DNA of 64,000 bases from Acanthosepion lycidas (lineage: Eukaryota; Mollusca; Cephalopoda; Sepiida; Sepiidae): the NCBI GenBank assembly GCA_963932145.1, contig OZ010603.1, forward strand, positions 82,547,255-82,611,254. The letters run 5' to 3'. The position numbers and the translations under genes were made by a program. Under the pieces are notes generated by a model. The model was given only the letters and a program-made list of their open reading frames with translations, was not told the DNA's origin and did not search any database. Shown one piece after another: positions 12,401 through 26,192 of the stretch; within the stretch, counting starts at the first letter, position 1; each line of letters opens with the position of its first letter.

Positions 12401-14870
12401 TGATTACCCACTTTATGCCATAAAATTTTTCACGGAAATCCCACTGATGAAACTCAATTATTTGCATGGTACTGTTCTTCCATGTATCTCGATATGAAAT
12501 ATTTTTAGGCAAATTATAAATGAGTTAATGGCCTGTCCTAATGCTAAGTTAAAGAATGGAAATAGAAGCATGAATGGCAAAGAGTAGAGAAATAAACAGT
12601 GTTTACCCACTTTATGCCCATAAAATTTTTCACGGAAATCCCACTGATGAGACTCAATTATTTGCATGGTACTGTTCTTCCATATATCTCGATATGAAAT
12701 ATTTTTAGGGAGATTATACATGAGTTAATGGCCTGTCCTAATGCTAAGTTAAAGAATGGAAATATAAATATGAATGGCAAAGAGTAGAGAAATAAACAGT
12801 GATTACCCACTTTATGCCCATAAAATTTTTCACGGAAATCCCACTGATGAGACTCAATTATTTGCATGGTACTGTTCTTCCATGTATCTCGATATGAAAT
12901 ATTTTTAGGCAGATTATAAATGAGTTAATGGCCTGTCCTAATGCTAAGTTAAAGAATGGAAATATAAATATGAATGGCAAAGAGTAGAGAAATAAACAGT
13001 GATTACCCACTTTATGCCCATAAAATTTTTCACGGAAATCCCACTGATGAGACTCAATTATTTGCATGGTACCGTTCTTCCATGTATCTCGATATGAAAT
13101 ATTTTTAGGGATATTATAAATGAGTTAATGGCCTGTCTTAATGCTAAGTTGAAGAATGGAAATAGAAATATGAATGGCAAAGATTAGAGAAATAAACAGT
13201 GATTACCCACTTTATGCCCCTGAAAGTTTTGACGGAAATCCAAATGGTGGACTCAATTATTTGCATGGTACTGTTCTTCCATGTATCTCAATATGAAATA
13301 TTTTGAGGCAGACTGTAGATGAGTTAATGGCCTGTCCTAATGCTAAGTTAAAGAATGGAAATAGAAATATGAATGGCAAAGAGTAGAGAAATAAACATTG
13401 ATTACCCACTTTATGCCCATAAAATTTTTCACAGAAATTCCACTGATAAGACTCAATTATTTGCATGGTACTGTTCTTCCATGTATCTCGATATGAAATA
13501 TTTTTAGGCAGATTATAAATGAGTTAAAGGCCTGTCCTAATGCTAAGTTAAAGAATGGAAATAGTAATATGAATGGCAAAGAGTAGAGAAATAAACAGTT
13601 ATTACCCACTTTATGCACATAAAAGTTTTCACGGAAATCCCACTGATGAGACTCAATTATTTGCATGGTACTGTCTTCCATGTATCTAGACATGAAATAT
13701 ATTTAGGCAGACTATAAATGATTTAATGGCCTGTCCTAATGCTAAGTTAAATAATGGAAATAGAAATATGAATGGCAAAGAGTAGAGAAATAAACAGTGT
13801 TTACCCACTTTATGCCCATAAAATTTTTCACGGAAATCCCACTGATGAGACACAATTATTTTCATGGTACTGTTCTTCCATGTATCTCGATAAGAAATAT
13901 TTTTAGGCAGATTATAAATGAGTTAAAGGCCTGTCCTAATGCTAAGTTAAAGAATGGAAATAGAAATATGAATGGCAAAGAGTAGAGAAATAAACAGTTA
14001 TTACCCACTTTATGCCCATAAAAGTTTTCACGGAAATCCCACTGATGAGATTCAATTATTTGCATGGTACTGTCTTCCATGTATCTAGACATGAAATATA
14101 TTTAGGCAGACTATAAATGATTTAATGGCCTGTCCTAATGCTAAGTTAAAGAATGGAAATAGAAATATGAATGGCAAAGAGTAGAGAAATAAACAGTGAT
14201 TACCTACGTTATGCCCATAAAATTTTTGACGGAAATCCCACAGATGAGACTCAATTATTTGCATGGTACTGTTCTTCCATGTATCTCGATATGAAATATT
14301 TTTAGGCAAATTATAAATGAGTTAATGGCCTGTCCTAATGCTAAGTTAAAGAATGGAAATAGAAGCATAAATGGCAAAGAGTAGAGAAATAAACAGTGAT
14401 TACCCACTTTATGCCCATAAAATTTTTCACGGAAATCCCACTGATGAGGCTCAATTATTTTCATGGTACTGTTCTTCCATGTATCTAGATATAAAATATT
14501 TTTAGGCAGATTGTAAATGAGTTAATGGCCTGTCCTAATGCTAAGTTAAAGAATGGAAATATAAATATGAATGGCAAAGAGTAGAGAAATAAACAGTGAT
14601 TACCCACTTTATTCCCATAAAATTTTTCACGTAAATCCCACTGATGAAACTCAATTATTTGCATGGTACTGTTCTTCCATGTATCTCGATATGAAATATT
14701 TTTAGGCAAATTATAAATGAGTTAATGGCCTGTCCTAATGCTAAGATAAAGAATGGAAATAGAAGCATGAATGGCAAAGAGAAGAGATATAAACAGTGTT
14801 TACCCACTTTATGCCCATAAAATTTTTCACGGAAATCCCACTGATGAGACTCAATTATTTGCATGGTACT
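9460..14870 (-). repeat. Subregion of recurring variant monomers spaced about 1.4-1.8 kb
   Basis: Distinctive monomers reappear in partly conserved order. A monomer with TACTGTCTTCC and TCTAGACATGAAATATATT occurs near 9.87, 11.27, 13.67 and 14.07 kb. One with GAAGCATGAATGG occurs near 10.17, 11.57 and 12.57 kb. One with CAACCCGTG or CAAACCGTG occurs near 10.59 and 12.39 kb. The shift between the first pairs is 1399 bp (seven monomers), but an extra monomer at about 11.66-11.87 kb breaks the register. It resembles a degraded higher-order repeat whose units have gained and lost monomers. Confidence 0.7.
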
Positions 14871-17440
14871 GTTCTTCCATGTATCTCGATATGAAATATT
14901 TTTAGGCAGACTATAAATGATTTAATGGCCTGTTTTAATGCTAATTAAAGAATGGAAATAGAAATATGAATGGCAAAGAGTAGAGAAATAAACAGTGATT
15001 ACCCACTTTATGCCCATGAAAGTTTTGACGGAAATCCAACTGATGAGACTCAATTATTTTCATGGTACTGTTCTTCCGTGTATCTAGATATGAAATATTT
15101 TTAGGCAGATTGTAAATGAGTTAATGGCCTGTCCTAATACTAAGTTAAAGAATGGAAATATAAATATGAATGGCAAAGAGTAGAGCAATAAACAGTGATT
15201 ACCCACATGATGCCGATAAAATTTTTCACGGACATCCCGCTGACGAAACTCAATTATTTGCATGGTACTGTTCTTCCATGTATCTCGATATGAAATATTT
15301 TTAGGCAGATTATAAATGAGTTAATGGCTTGTCCTAATGCTAAGTTAAAGAATGGAAATAGAAATATGAATGGCAAAGAGTAGAGAAATAAACAGTGATT
15401 ACCCACTTTATGCCCATAAAATGTTTCACGGAAATCACACTGATGAGACTCAATTATTTACATTTTAATATTCTTCCATGTATCTCAATATGAAATATTT
15501 TTAGGCAGATTATAAATGATTAATGGCCTGTCCTAATGCTAAGTTAATAAATGGAAATAGAAATATGAATGGCAAAGAGTAGAGAAATAAACAGTGATTA
15601 CCCATTTTATCCCCATAAAATTTTTCACGGGAATTCCACTGATGAGTCCCAATTATTTGCATGGTACTGTTCTTCCATGTATCTTGATATGAAATATTTT
15701 TAGGCAGATTATAAATGATTTAGTGGCCTGTCTTAATGCTAAGTTAATGAATGGAAATAGAAATATGAATGGCAAAGAGTAGAGAAATAAACAGTGATTA
15801 CCCATTTTAAGCCCATAAAATTTTTCACAGAAATCCCACTGATGCGACTCAACTATTTGCATGGTACTGTTCTTCCATGCATCTCGACATGAAATATTTT
15901 TAGGCAGACTATAATTGATTTATTGGCCTTTCCTAATGGTAAGATAAAGAATAGAAATATAAATATGTATAGCGAAGAGTAGAGAAATCAACAGTGATTA
16001 ACCACTTTATGCCCATAGAAATTTTTCCCGGAAATCCCACTGATGAGACTCAATTATTTGCATGGTACTGTTCTTCCATGTATCTCAATATGAAATATTT
16101 TTAGGCAGATTATATATGAGTTAATGGCCTGTCCTAATGCTAAGTTAAAGAATGGAAATAGAAATATGAATGGCAAAGACTAGAGAAATAAACAGTGATT
16201 ACCAACTTTATGCCCATAAAATTTTTGACGGAAATCCCACAGATGAGACTCAATTATTTGCATGGTACTGTTCTTCCATGTATCTCGATATGAAATATTT
16301 TTAGGCAGACTATAAATGATTTAATGGCCTGTCCTAATGCTAATTTAAAGAATGGAAATAGAAATATGAATGGCAAAGAGTACAGAAATAAACAGTGATT
16401 ACCCACTTTATGCCCATGAAAGTTTTGACGGAAATCCAACTGATGAGACTCAATTATTTGCATGGTAATGTTCTTCCATGTATCTCAATATGAAATATTT
16501 TTAGGCAGATTATAAATGAGTTAATGGCCTGTCCTAATGCTAAGTTAAAGAATGGAAATAGAAATATGAATGGCAAAGAGTAGAGAAATAAACAGTGATT
16601 ACCCATTTTATGCCCATAAAATTTTTCATGGAAATCCCACTGATGAGACTCAATTATTTGCATGGTACTGTTCTTCCATGTATCTCGATATGAAATATTT
16701 TTAGGCAGACTATAAATGATTTAATGGCCAGTCCTAATGCTAAGTTAAAGAATGGAAATAGAAATGTGAATAGCAAAGAGTAGAGAACTAAACAGTGATT
16801 ACCCACTTGATGCCCAGAAAATTTTTCACTGAAATCCCACTGATGAGACTCAATAATTTGCATGGTACTGTTCTTCCATGTATCTCGATATGAAATATTT
16901 TTAGGCAGATTATAAATGAGTTAATGGCCTGTCCTAATGCTAAGTTAAAGAATGGAAATAGAAGTATGAATGGCAAAGAGTAGAGAAATAAACAGTGATT
17001 ACCCACTTTATGCCCATAAAATTTTTCACGGAAATCCCACTGATGAGACTCAATTATTTGCATGGTACTGTTCTTCCATGTATCTCGATATGAAATATTT
17101 TTAGGCAGATTATAAATGAGTTAATGGCCTGTACTAATGCTAAGTTAAAGTATGGAAATAGAAATATGAATGGCAAAGTGTAGAGAAATAAACAGTGATT
17201 ACCCACTTTATGCCCATAAAATTTTCCACAGAAATCCCACTGATGAGACTCAATTATTTGCATGGTACTGTTCTTCCATGTATCTCGATAAGAAATATTT
17301 TCAGGCAGATTATAAATGATTTAATGTCCTGTATAATTTTAAGTTAATGAATGGAAATATAAATTTGAATGGCAAAGAGTAGAGAAAAAAACAGTGATTA
17401 CCCACTTTATGCCCATAAAATTTTTCACGGAAATCCCACT

Positions 17441-18030
17441 GATGAGACTCAATTATTTGCATGGTACTGTTCTTCCATGTATCTCGATATGAAATATTTT
17501 TAGGCAGATTATAAATGAGTTAATGGCCTGTCCTGATGCTAAGTTAAAGAATGGAAATAGAAATATGAATGGCAAAGAGTAGAGAAATAAACAGTGATTA
17601 CCCACTTTATGCCCATAAAATTTTTCACGGAAATCCCACTGATGAGACTCAATTATTTGCATGGTACTGTTCTTCCATGTATCTCGATATGAAATATATT
17701 TAGGCAGACTATAAATGAGTTAATGGCCTGTCCTGATGCTAAGTTAAAGAATGGAAATAGAAATATGAATGGCAAAGAGTAGAGAAATAAACAGTGATTA
17801 CCCACTTTATGCCCATAAAATTTTTCACGGAAATCCCACTGATGAGACTCAATTATTTGCATGGTACTGTTCTTCCATGTATCTCGATATGAAATATATT
17901 TAGGCAGACTATAAATGAGTTAATGGCCTGTCCTGATGCTAAGTTAAAGAATGGAAATAGAAATATGAATGGCAAAGAGTAGAGAAATAAACAGTGATTA
18001 CCCACTTTATGCCCATAAAATTTTTCACGT
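17441..18030 (-). repeat. Three nearly identical adjacent monomers (local homogenisation)
   Basis: Adjacent monomers at 17441-17640, 17641-17840 and 17841 to about 18030 all carry the rare CCTGATGCTAAG variant. The last two also share AAATATATTTAGGCAGACTA and look identical over about 190 bp, while the first differs by only a few bases. Neighbouring monomers elsewhere in this block usually differ at several positions, so this is a very recent one-monomer slippage or conversion event. Confidence 0.85.
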
Positions 18031-20639
18031 AAATCCCACTAATGAGACTCAATTATTTGCATGGTACTGTTCTTCCATATATCTCGATATGAAATATTTT
18101 TAGGCAGATTATAAATGAGTTAATGGCCTGTCCTAATGCTAAGATAAAGAATGGAAATGAAAATATGAATGGCAAAGAGTAGAGAAATAAACAGTGATTA
18201 CACACTTTATGCCCATGAAATTTTTCACGGAAATCCCACTGATGAGACGCACTTATTTGCATGGTACTGTTCTTCCATGTATCTCGATATGAAATATTTT
18301 TAGGCAGATTATAAATGAGTTAATGGCCTGTCTTAATGCTAAGTTAAAGAATGGAAATAGAAATATGAATGGCAAAGAGGAGAGAAATAATCAGTGATTA
18401 CCTATTTTATACCCATATAATTTTTCACGTAAATCCCACTGATGAGACTCAATTATTTGCATGGTACTGTTCTTCCATGTAACTTGATATGAAATAGTTT
18501 TAGGCAGATAATAAATGAGTTGATGGCCTGTCCTAATGCTAAGTTAAAGAATGGAAATAGAAATATGAATGGCAAAGAGTAGAAAAATAAACAGTCATTA
18601 CCCACTTTATGCCCATAAAATTTTTGACGGAAATCCCAGTGATGTGACTTAATTATTTGCATGGTACTGTTCTTCCATGTATCTCGATATGAAATATTTT
18701 TAGGCAGAATATAAATGAGTTAATGGCCTGTCCTAATGCTAAGTTAAAGAATGGAAATAGAAATATGAATGGCAAAGAGTAGAGAAATAAACAGTGATTA
18801 CCTATTTTATACCCATATAATTTTTCACGTAAATCCCACTGATGAGACTCAATTATTTGCATGGTACTGTTCTTCCATGTAACTCGATATGGAATATTTT
18901 TAGGCAGATTATAAATGAGTTAATGGCCTGTCCTAATGCTAAGTTAAAGAATGGAAATAGAAATATGAATGGCAAAGAGTAGAGAAATAAACAGTGATTA
19001 CCCACTTTATGACCATAAAATTTTTCACGGAAATCCCACTGATGAGACTCAATTATTTGCATGGTACTGTTCTTCCATGTATCTCGATATGAAATATTTT
19101 TAGGCAGATTATAAATGAGTTAATGGCCTGTCCTAATGCTAAGTTAAAGAATGGAAATAGAAATATGAATGGCAAAGAGTAGAGAAATAAACAGTGATTA
19201 CCCACTTTATGCCCATAAAATTTTTCACGGAAATCCCACTGATGAGACTCAATTATTCGCATGGTACTGTTCTTCCATGTATCTCGATATAAAATATTTT
19301 TAGGCAGATTATAAATGAGTTAATGGCCTGTCCAAATGCTAAGTTAAAGTATGAAAATAGAAATATGAATGGCAAAGAGTAGAGAAATAAACAGTGTTTA
19401 CCCACTTTCTGCCCATAAAATTTTTCACGTAAATCCCACTGATGAGACTCAATTATTTGCTGCTACTTTTCTTCCATGTATCTCGATATGAAATATTTTT
19501 AGGCAGATTATAAATGAGTTAATGGCCTGTCCTAATGCTAAGTTAAAGAATGGAAATAGAAATATGAATGGCAAAGAGTAGAGAAATAAACAGTGATTAC
19601 CCACTTTATGCCCATAAAATTTTTCACGGAAATCCCACTAATGAGACTCAATTATTTGCATGCTACTTTTCTTCCATGTATCTCGATATGAAATATTTTT
19701 AGGCAGATTATAAATGAGTTAATGGCCTGTCCTAATGCTAAGTTAAAGAATGGAAATAGAAATATGAATGGCAAAGAGTAGAGAAATAAACAGTGATTAC
19801 CCACTTTATGCCCATAAAATTTTTCACGGAAATCCCACTGATGAGACTCAATTATTTGCATGATACTGTTCTTCCATGTATCTCGATATGAAATATTTTT
19901 AGGCAGACTATAAATGAGTTAATGGCCTATCCTAATGCTAAGTTAAAGAATGGAAATAGAAATATGAATGGCAAAGAGTAGAGAAATAAACAGTGATTAC
20001 CCACTTTATGCCCATAAAATATTTCACAGAAATCCCACTGATGAGACTCAATTATTTGCATGGTACTGTTCTTCCATGTATCTCGATATGAAATATTTTT
20101 AGGCAGATTATAAATGAGTTAATGGCCTGTTCTAATGCTAAGTTAAAGAATGTAAATAGAAATATGAATGGCAAAAAGTAGAGAAATAAACAGTGATTAC
20201 CCACTTTATGCCCATAAAATTTTTCACGGAAATCCCAATGATGAGACTCAATTATTTGCATGGTACTGTTCTTCCATGTATCTCGATATGAAATATTTTT
20301 AGGCAGACTATAAATGAGTTAATGGCCTGTCCAAATGCTAAGTTAAAGTATGGAAATAGAAATATGAATGGCAAAGAGTAGAGAAATAAACAGTGATTAC
20401 CCACTTTATGCCCATAAAATTTTTCACGGAAATCCCACTGATGAGACTCAATTATTTGCATGGTACTGTTCTTCCATTTATCTCGATATGAAATATTTTT
20501 ACAAAGATTATAAATGAGTTAATGGCCTGTCCTAATGCTAAGTTAAAGAATGGAAATAGAAATATGAATGGCAAAAAGTAGAGAAATATACAGTGATTAC
20601 CCACTTTATGCCCATAAAATTTTTCACGGAAATCCCACT

Positions 20640-20985
20640 GATGAGACTCAATTGTTTGCATGGTACTATACTTCCATGTATCTCGATATGAAATGTTTTT
20701 AGGCAGATTATAAATGAGTGAACGGCCTGTCCTAATGCTAAGTTAAAGAATGGAAATAGAAATATGAATGGCAAAGAGTAGATAAATAAACAGTGATTAC
20801 CCACTTTATGCCCATAAAATTTTTTACGGAAATCCCACTGATGAGACTCAATTATTTGCATGGTACTGTTCTTCCATGTATCTCGATAAGAAATATTTTC
20901 AGGCAGATTATAAATGAGTTAATGGCCTGTCCTAATGCTAAGTTAATGAATGGAAATATAAATTTGAATGGCAAAAAGTAGAGAA
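20640..20985 (-). repeat. Marker cassette copy 1 (GAGTGAACGGCC monomer pair)
   Basis: This pair of adjacent monomers is recognised by TACTATACTTCC, GAAATGTTTTTAGG, GAGTGAACGGCCTG, AGTAGATAAATAAAC and then GATAAGAAATATTTTCAGG. The same ordered markers occur again at about 25.03-25.37, 28.42-28.77 and 32.82-33.16 kb, and in weaker form at about 35.82-36.12 kb. The pair therefore works as a tracer for segmental copying within block 2. Confidence 0.88.
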
Positions 20986-21569
20986 ATAAACAGTGATTAC
21001 CCACTTTATGCCCATAAAATTTTTCACGGAAACCCCACTGATGAGACTCAATTATGTGCATGGTACTGTTCTTCCATGTATCTCGATATGAAACATTTTT
21101 AGGCAGATTATAAATGAGTTAATGGCCTGTCCTAATGCTAAGTTAAAGTATGGAAATAGAAATATGAATGGCAAAGAGTAGAGAAATAAACAGTGATTAC
21201 CCACTTTATGCCCATAAAATTTTTCTCGGAAATCCCACGGATGTGACTCAATTATTTCCATGGTACTGTTCTTTCATGTCTCTCGATATGAAATATTTTT
21301 AGGCAGATTATAAATGAGTTAATGGCCTGTCCTAATGCTAAGTTAAAGAATGGAAATATAAATATGAATGGCAATGAGTAGTGAAATAAACAGTGATTAC
21401 CCACTTTATGCCCATAAAATTTTTCATGGAATTCCCACTGATGAGACTCAATTATGTGCATGGTACTGATCTTCCATGTATCTCGATATGAAATATTTTT
21501 AGGCAGATTATAAATGATTTGATGGCCTGTCCTAATGGTAAGTTAAAGAATGGAAATAGAAATATGAAT

Positions 21570-22820
21570 GGCAAAGATTGGATAAATAAACAGTGATTAC
21601 CCACTTTATACCCATAAAATTTTTCACGGAAATCCCACTGATGAGACTCAATTATTTGCATGGTAAAGTACTTCCATGTATCTCGATATGAAATATTTTT
21701 AGGGAAATATAAATGAGTTAATGGACTGTCCTAATGCTAATTTAAAGAATGGAAATAGAATTATGAATGGCAAAGAGTAGAGAAATAAACAGTGAACCCA
21801 CTTTATGCCCAAAAAAATTTTCCCGAAATCCCACTGATGAGACTCATTTATTTGCATGGTACTGTTCTTCCTTGTATCTCGATATGAAATATTTTTAAAC
21901 AGATTATAAATGAGTTAATGTCCTGTCCTAATGCTAAGTTAAAGAATGGAAATAGAAATATGAATGGCAAACAGAAGAGAAATAAACAGTGATCACCCAT
22001 TTTATGCCCATAAAATTTTTCACGGAAATCCCACTAATGAGACTCAATTATTTGCAATGTACTGTTCTTCCATGTATCTTGATATGAAATATTATTAGGC
22101 AGATTATAAATGAGTTAATGGCCTGTCCTAATGTAAAGTTAAAGAATGGAAATATAAATATGAATGGCAAAGAGTAGAGAAATAAACAGTGATTACCCAC
22201 TTTATGCCCATAAAATATTTCCCAGAAATCCCACTGATGAGACTCAATTATGTGCATGGTACTGTTCTTCCATGTATCTCGATATGAAATATTTATAGGC
22301 AGATTATAAATGAGTTAATGGCCTGTCCTAATGCTAAGTTAAAGAATGGAAATAGAAATATGAAATGGCAAAGAGTAGAGAAATAAACAGTGAATACCCA
22401 CTTTATTCCCATAAAATTTTTCCCGGAAATCCCACTGATGAGACTCAATTATTTGCATGGTACTGTTCTTCCATGTATCTCGATATGAAATACTTTTAGG
22501 CAGATTATAAATGAGTTAATGGCCTGTCCTAATGCTAAGTTAACGAATGGAAATAGAAATATGAATGGCAAAGAGTAGAGAAATAAATAGTGATTACCCA
22601 CTTTATGCCCATAAAATATTTCACGGAAATCCCACTGATGAGACGCAATTATTTGCATGGTACTGTTCTTCCATGTATCTCGAGATGAAATATTTTTAAA
22701 CAGATTATAAATGAGTTAATGGCCTGTCCTAATGCTAAGTTAAAGAATGGAAATAGAAATATGAATGGCAACCTGTAGAAAAATAAACAGTGATTACCCA
22801 CTTATGCCCATAAAATTTTT
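21570..22820 (-). repeat. Segment copied at long range (partner 36.14-37.40 kb)
   Basis: About 1.25 kb (six monomers) shares an ordered set of rare variants with 36.14-37.40 kb. These are TGGTAAAGTACTTCC, TAGGGAAATATAAATG, TTTTTAAACAGATT, CAAACAGAAGAG, GAAATATTATTAGG, TAATGTAAAGTT, TATGAAATGGC, CAACCTGTAGAAAAA and CCCACTTATGCC. The shift is 14,575-14,578 bp, drifting by single-base indels. Similar first markers also appear near 34.04 and 39.03 kb. Confidence 0.88.
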
Positions 22821-25800
22821 CACGTAAATCCCATTGATGAGACTCAATTATTTGCATGGTACTGTTCTTCCATGTAACTCGATATGAAATAGTTATAGGC
22901 AGATTATAAATGAGATAATGGCCAGTCCTAATGCTAAGATAAAGAATGGAAATAGAAATATGAATGGCAAAGAGTTGAGAAGTAAACAGTGATTACCCTC
23001 TTTATGCCCATAAAATTTTTCACGGAAATCCCACTGATGAGACTCAATTATTTGCATGGTACTGTTCTTCCATGTATCTCGATATGAAATATATTTAGGC
23101 AGATTATAAATGAGTTAATGGCCTGTCCTAATGCTAAGTAAATGAATGGAAATAGAAATATGAATGGCAAAGAGTAGAGAAATAAACAGTGATTACCCAC
23201 TTTATACCCATAAAATTTTTCACGTAAATCCCACTGAGACGCACTTTTTTGCATGGTACTGTTCTTCCATGTATCTCGATATGAAATATTTTTAGGCAGA
23301 TTATAAATGAGTTAATGTCCTGTCCTAATGCTAAGATAAAAATGGAAATAGAAATATGAATGGCAAAGTGTAGAGAAATAAACAGTGATTACCCACTTTA
23401 TGCCCATAAAATTTTTCACGGAAATCACACTGATGAGACTCAATTATTTGCATGGTACTGTTCTTACATGTAACTCGATATGAAATAGTAATAGGCAGAT
23501 TATAAATGAGTTAATGGCCTGTCCTAATGCTAAGTTAAAGAATGGAAATAGAAATATGAATGGCAAAGTGTAGAGAAATAAACAGTGATTACCCACTTTA
23601 TGCACATAAAATTTTCACGGAAATCCCACTGATGAGACTCAATTATTTGCATGGTACTGTTCTTCCATGTATCTCGATATGAAATAGGTATAGGCAGATT
23701 ATAAATGACTTAATGTCCTGTCCTAATGCTAAGTTAAAAATGGAAATAGAAATATGAATGGCAAAGTGTAGAGAAATAAACAGTGATTACCCACTTTATG
23801 CCCATAAAATTTTTCACGGAAATCCCACTGATGAGACTCAATTATTTGCATGGTACTGTTCTTCCATGTATCTCGATATGAAATAGTTATAGGCAGATTA
23901 TAAATGAGTTAATGTCCTGTCCTAAAACTAAGTTAAAAATGGAAATAGAAATATGAATGGCAAAGTGTAGAGAAATAAACAGTGATTACCCACTTTATGC
24001 CCATAAAATTTTTCACGGAAATCCCACTGATAAGACACAATTATTTGCATGGTACTGTTCTTCCATGTATCTCGACATGAAATATTTTTAGGCAGACTAT
24101 AAATGAGTTAATGTCCTGTCCTAAAACTAAGTTAAAGTATGGAAATAGAAATATGAATGGCAAAGAGTAGAGAAATAAACAGTGATTACCAACTTTATGC
24201 CCATAAAATTTTTCACGTAAATCCCACTGATGAGACTCAATTATTTGCATGATACTGTTCTTCCATGTATCTCGATATGAAATATTTTTAGGCAGACTAT
24301 AAATGAGTTAATGGCCTGTCCTAATGCTAAGTTAAAGTATGGAAATAGAAATATGAATGGCAAAGAGTAGAGAAAAAAAAAGTGATTAACCACTTTATGC
24401 CCATAAAATTTTTCACGGAAATCCCACTGATGAGACTCAATTATTTGCATGCTACTTTTCTTCCATGTATCTCGATATGAAATATTTTTAGGCAGATTAT
24501 AAATGAGTTAATGGCCTGTCCTAATGCTAAGTTAAATAATTGAAATAAAAATATGGATGGCAAAGAGTAGAGAAATAAACAGTGACTACCCACTTTATGC
24601 CCATAAAATTTTTCACGGAAATCCCACTGATGAGACTCAATTATTTGCATGGTACTGTTCTTCCATGTATCTCGATATGAAATATTTTTACAAAGATTAT
24701 AAATGAGTTAATGGCCTGTCCTAATGTTAAGTTAAAGAATGGAAATAGAAATATGAATGGCAAAAAGTAGAGAAATATACAGTGATTACCCACTTTATGC
24801 CCATAAAATTTTTCACGGAAATCCCACTGATGAGACTCAATTATTTGCATGGTACTGTTCTTCCATGTATCTCGATATGAAATATTTTTAGGCAGACTCG
24901 AAATGAGTTAATGACTTGTCCTAATGCTAAGTTAAAGTATGGAAATAGAAATATGAATAGCAAAGAGTAGAGAAATAAACAGTGATTACCCACTTTATGT
25001 CCATAAAATTTTTCACGGAAATCCCACTGATGAGACTCAATTGTTTGCATGGTACTATACTTCCATGTATCTCGATATGAAATGTTTTTAGGCAGATTAT
25101 AAATGAGTGAACGGCCTGTCCTAATGCTAAGTTAAAGAATGGAAATAGAAATATGAATGGCAAAGAGTAGATAAATAAACAGTGATTACCCACTTTATGC
25201 CCATAAAATTTTTTACGGAAATCCCACTGATGAGACTCAATTATTTGCATGGTACTGTTCTTCCATGTATCTCGATAAGAAATATTTTCAGGCAGATTAT
25301 AAATGAGTTAATGGCCTGTCCTAATGCTAAGTTAATGAATAGAAATATAAATTTGAATGGCAAAGAGTAGAGAAATAAACAGTGATTACACACTTTATGC
25401 CCATAAAATTTTTCACGGAAATCCCACTGATGAGACTCAATTATTTGCATGGTACTGTTCTTCCATTTATCTCGATATGAAATATTTTTAGGCAGATTAT
25501 AAATGAGTTAATGGCCTGTCCTAATGCTAAGTTAAAGAATGGAAATAGAGATATGAATGGCAAAGAGTAGAGAAATAAACAGTGATAATCCAATTTATGC
25601 CCATAAAATTTTTCACGGAAATCCCACTGATGAGACTCAATTATTGCCATCGTACTGTTTTTCCATATATCTCGATATGAAATATTTTTAGGCAGACTAT
25701 AAATGAGTTAATGGCCTGTCCTGATGCTAAGTTAAAGAATGGAAATAGAAATTTGAATGGCAACGAGTAGAGAAATAAACAGTGATTACCCACTTTATGC

Positions 25801-26192
25801 CCATAAAATTTTTCACGTAAATCCCACTGATGAGACTCAATTATTTGCATGGTACTGTTCTTCCATGTAACTCGATATGAAATAGTTTTAGGCAGATTAT
25901 AAATGAGTTAATGGCCTGTCCTAATGCTAAGTTAAAGAATGGAAATAGAAATATGAATGGCAAAGAGTAGAGAAATAAACAGTGATTACCCACTTTATGC
26001 CCATAAAATTTTTCACGGAAATCCCAGTCATGTGACTCAATTATTTGCATGGTACTGTTCTTCCATGTATCTCGATATGAAATATTTTTAGGCAGATTAT
26101 AAATGAGTTAATGGCCTGTCCTAATGCTAATATAAAGAATGGAAATAAAAATATGAATGGCAAAGAGTAGAGAAATAAACAGTGATTACCCA
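22800..26192 (-). repeat. 3393-bp higher-order unit, copy 1
   Basis: This 17-monomer segment is followed immediately by a near-identical copy at a constant shift of 3393 bp. I noticed only two base differences between the copies: ATTGATGAG against ATTGGTGAG near 22,835, and ATATGGATGG against ATATGAATGG near 24,554. Rare features shared by both include the 4-bp loss in CCCACTGAGACGC, ATGTCCTGTCCTAAAACTAAG, and the AGAAAAAAAAAGTG run. On the left, homology stops between CAACCTGTAGAAAAA and CTTATGCCC. Confidence 0.95.
25029..25374 (-). repeat. Marker cassette copy 2
   Basis: This is a copy of the GAGTGAACGGCC monomer pair, 4389 bp from copy 1. The monomer to its left in copy 1 (near 20.45 kb) matches one at 24.64 kb with a shift of only 4189 bp, so one whole monomer (about 24.84-25.04 kb) has been gained here or lost there. 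It lies inside the first 3393-bp unit. Confidence 0.88.

Noticed and set aside
17320..17350. Unusual stretch TGTCCTGTATAATTTTAAG, considered as a promoter-like TATAAT box.
   Set aside because: It aligns with the ordinary TGGCCTGTCCTAATGCTAAG part of the monomer with a few changes, occurs once, and has no associated gene.
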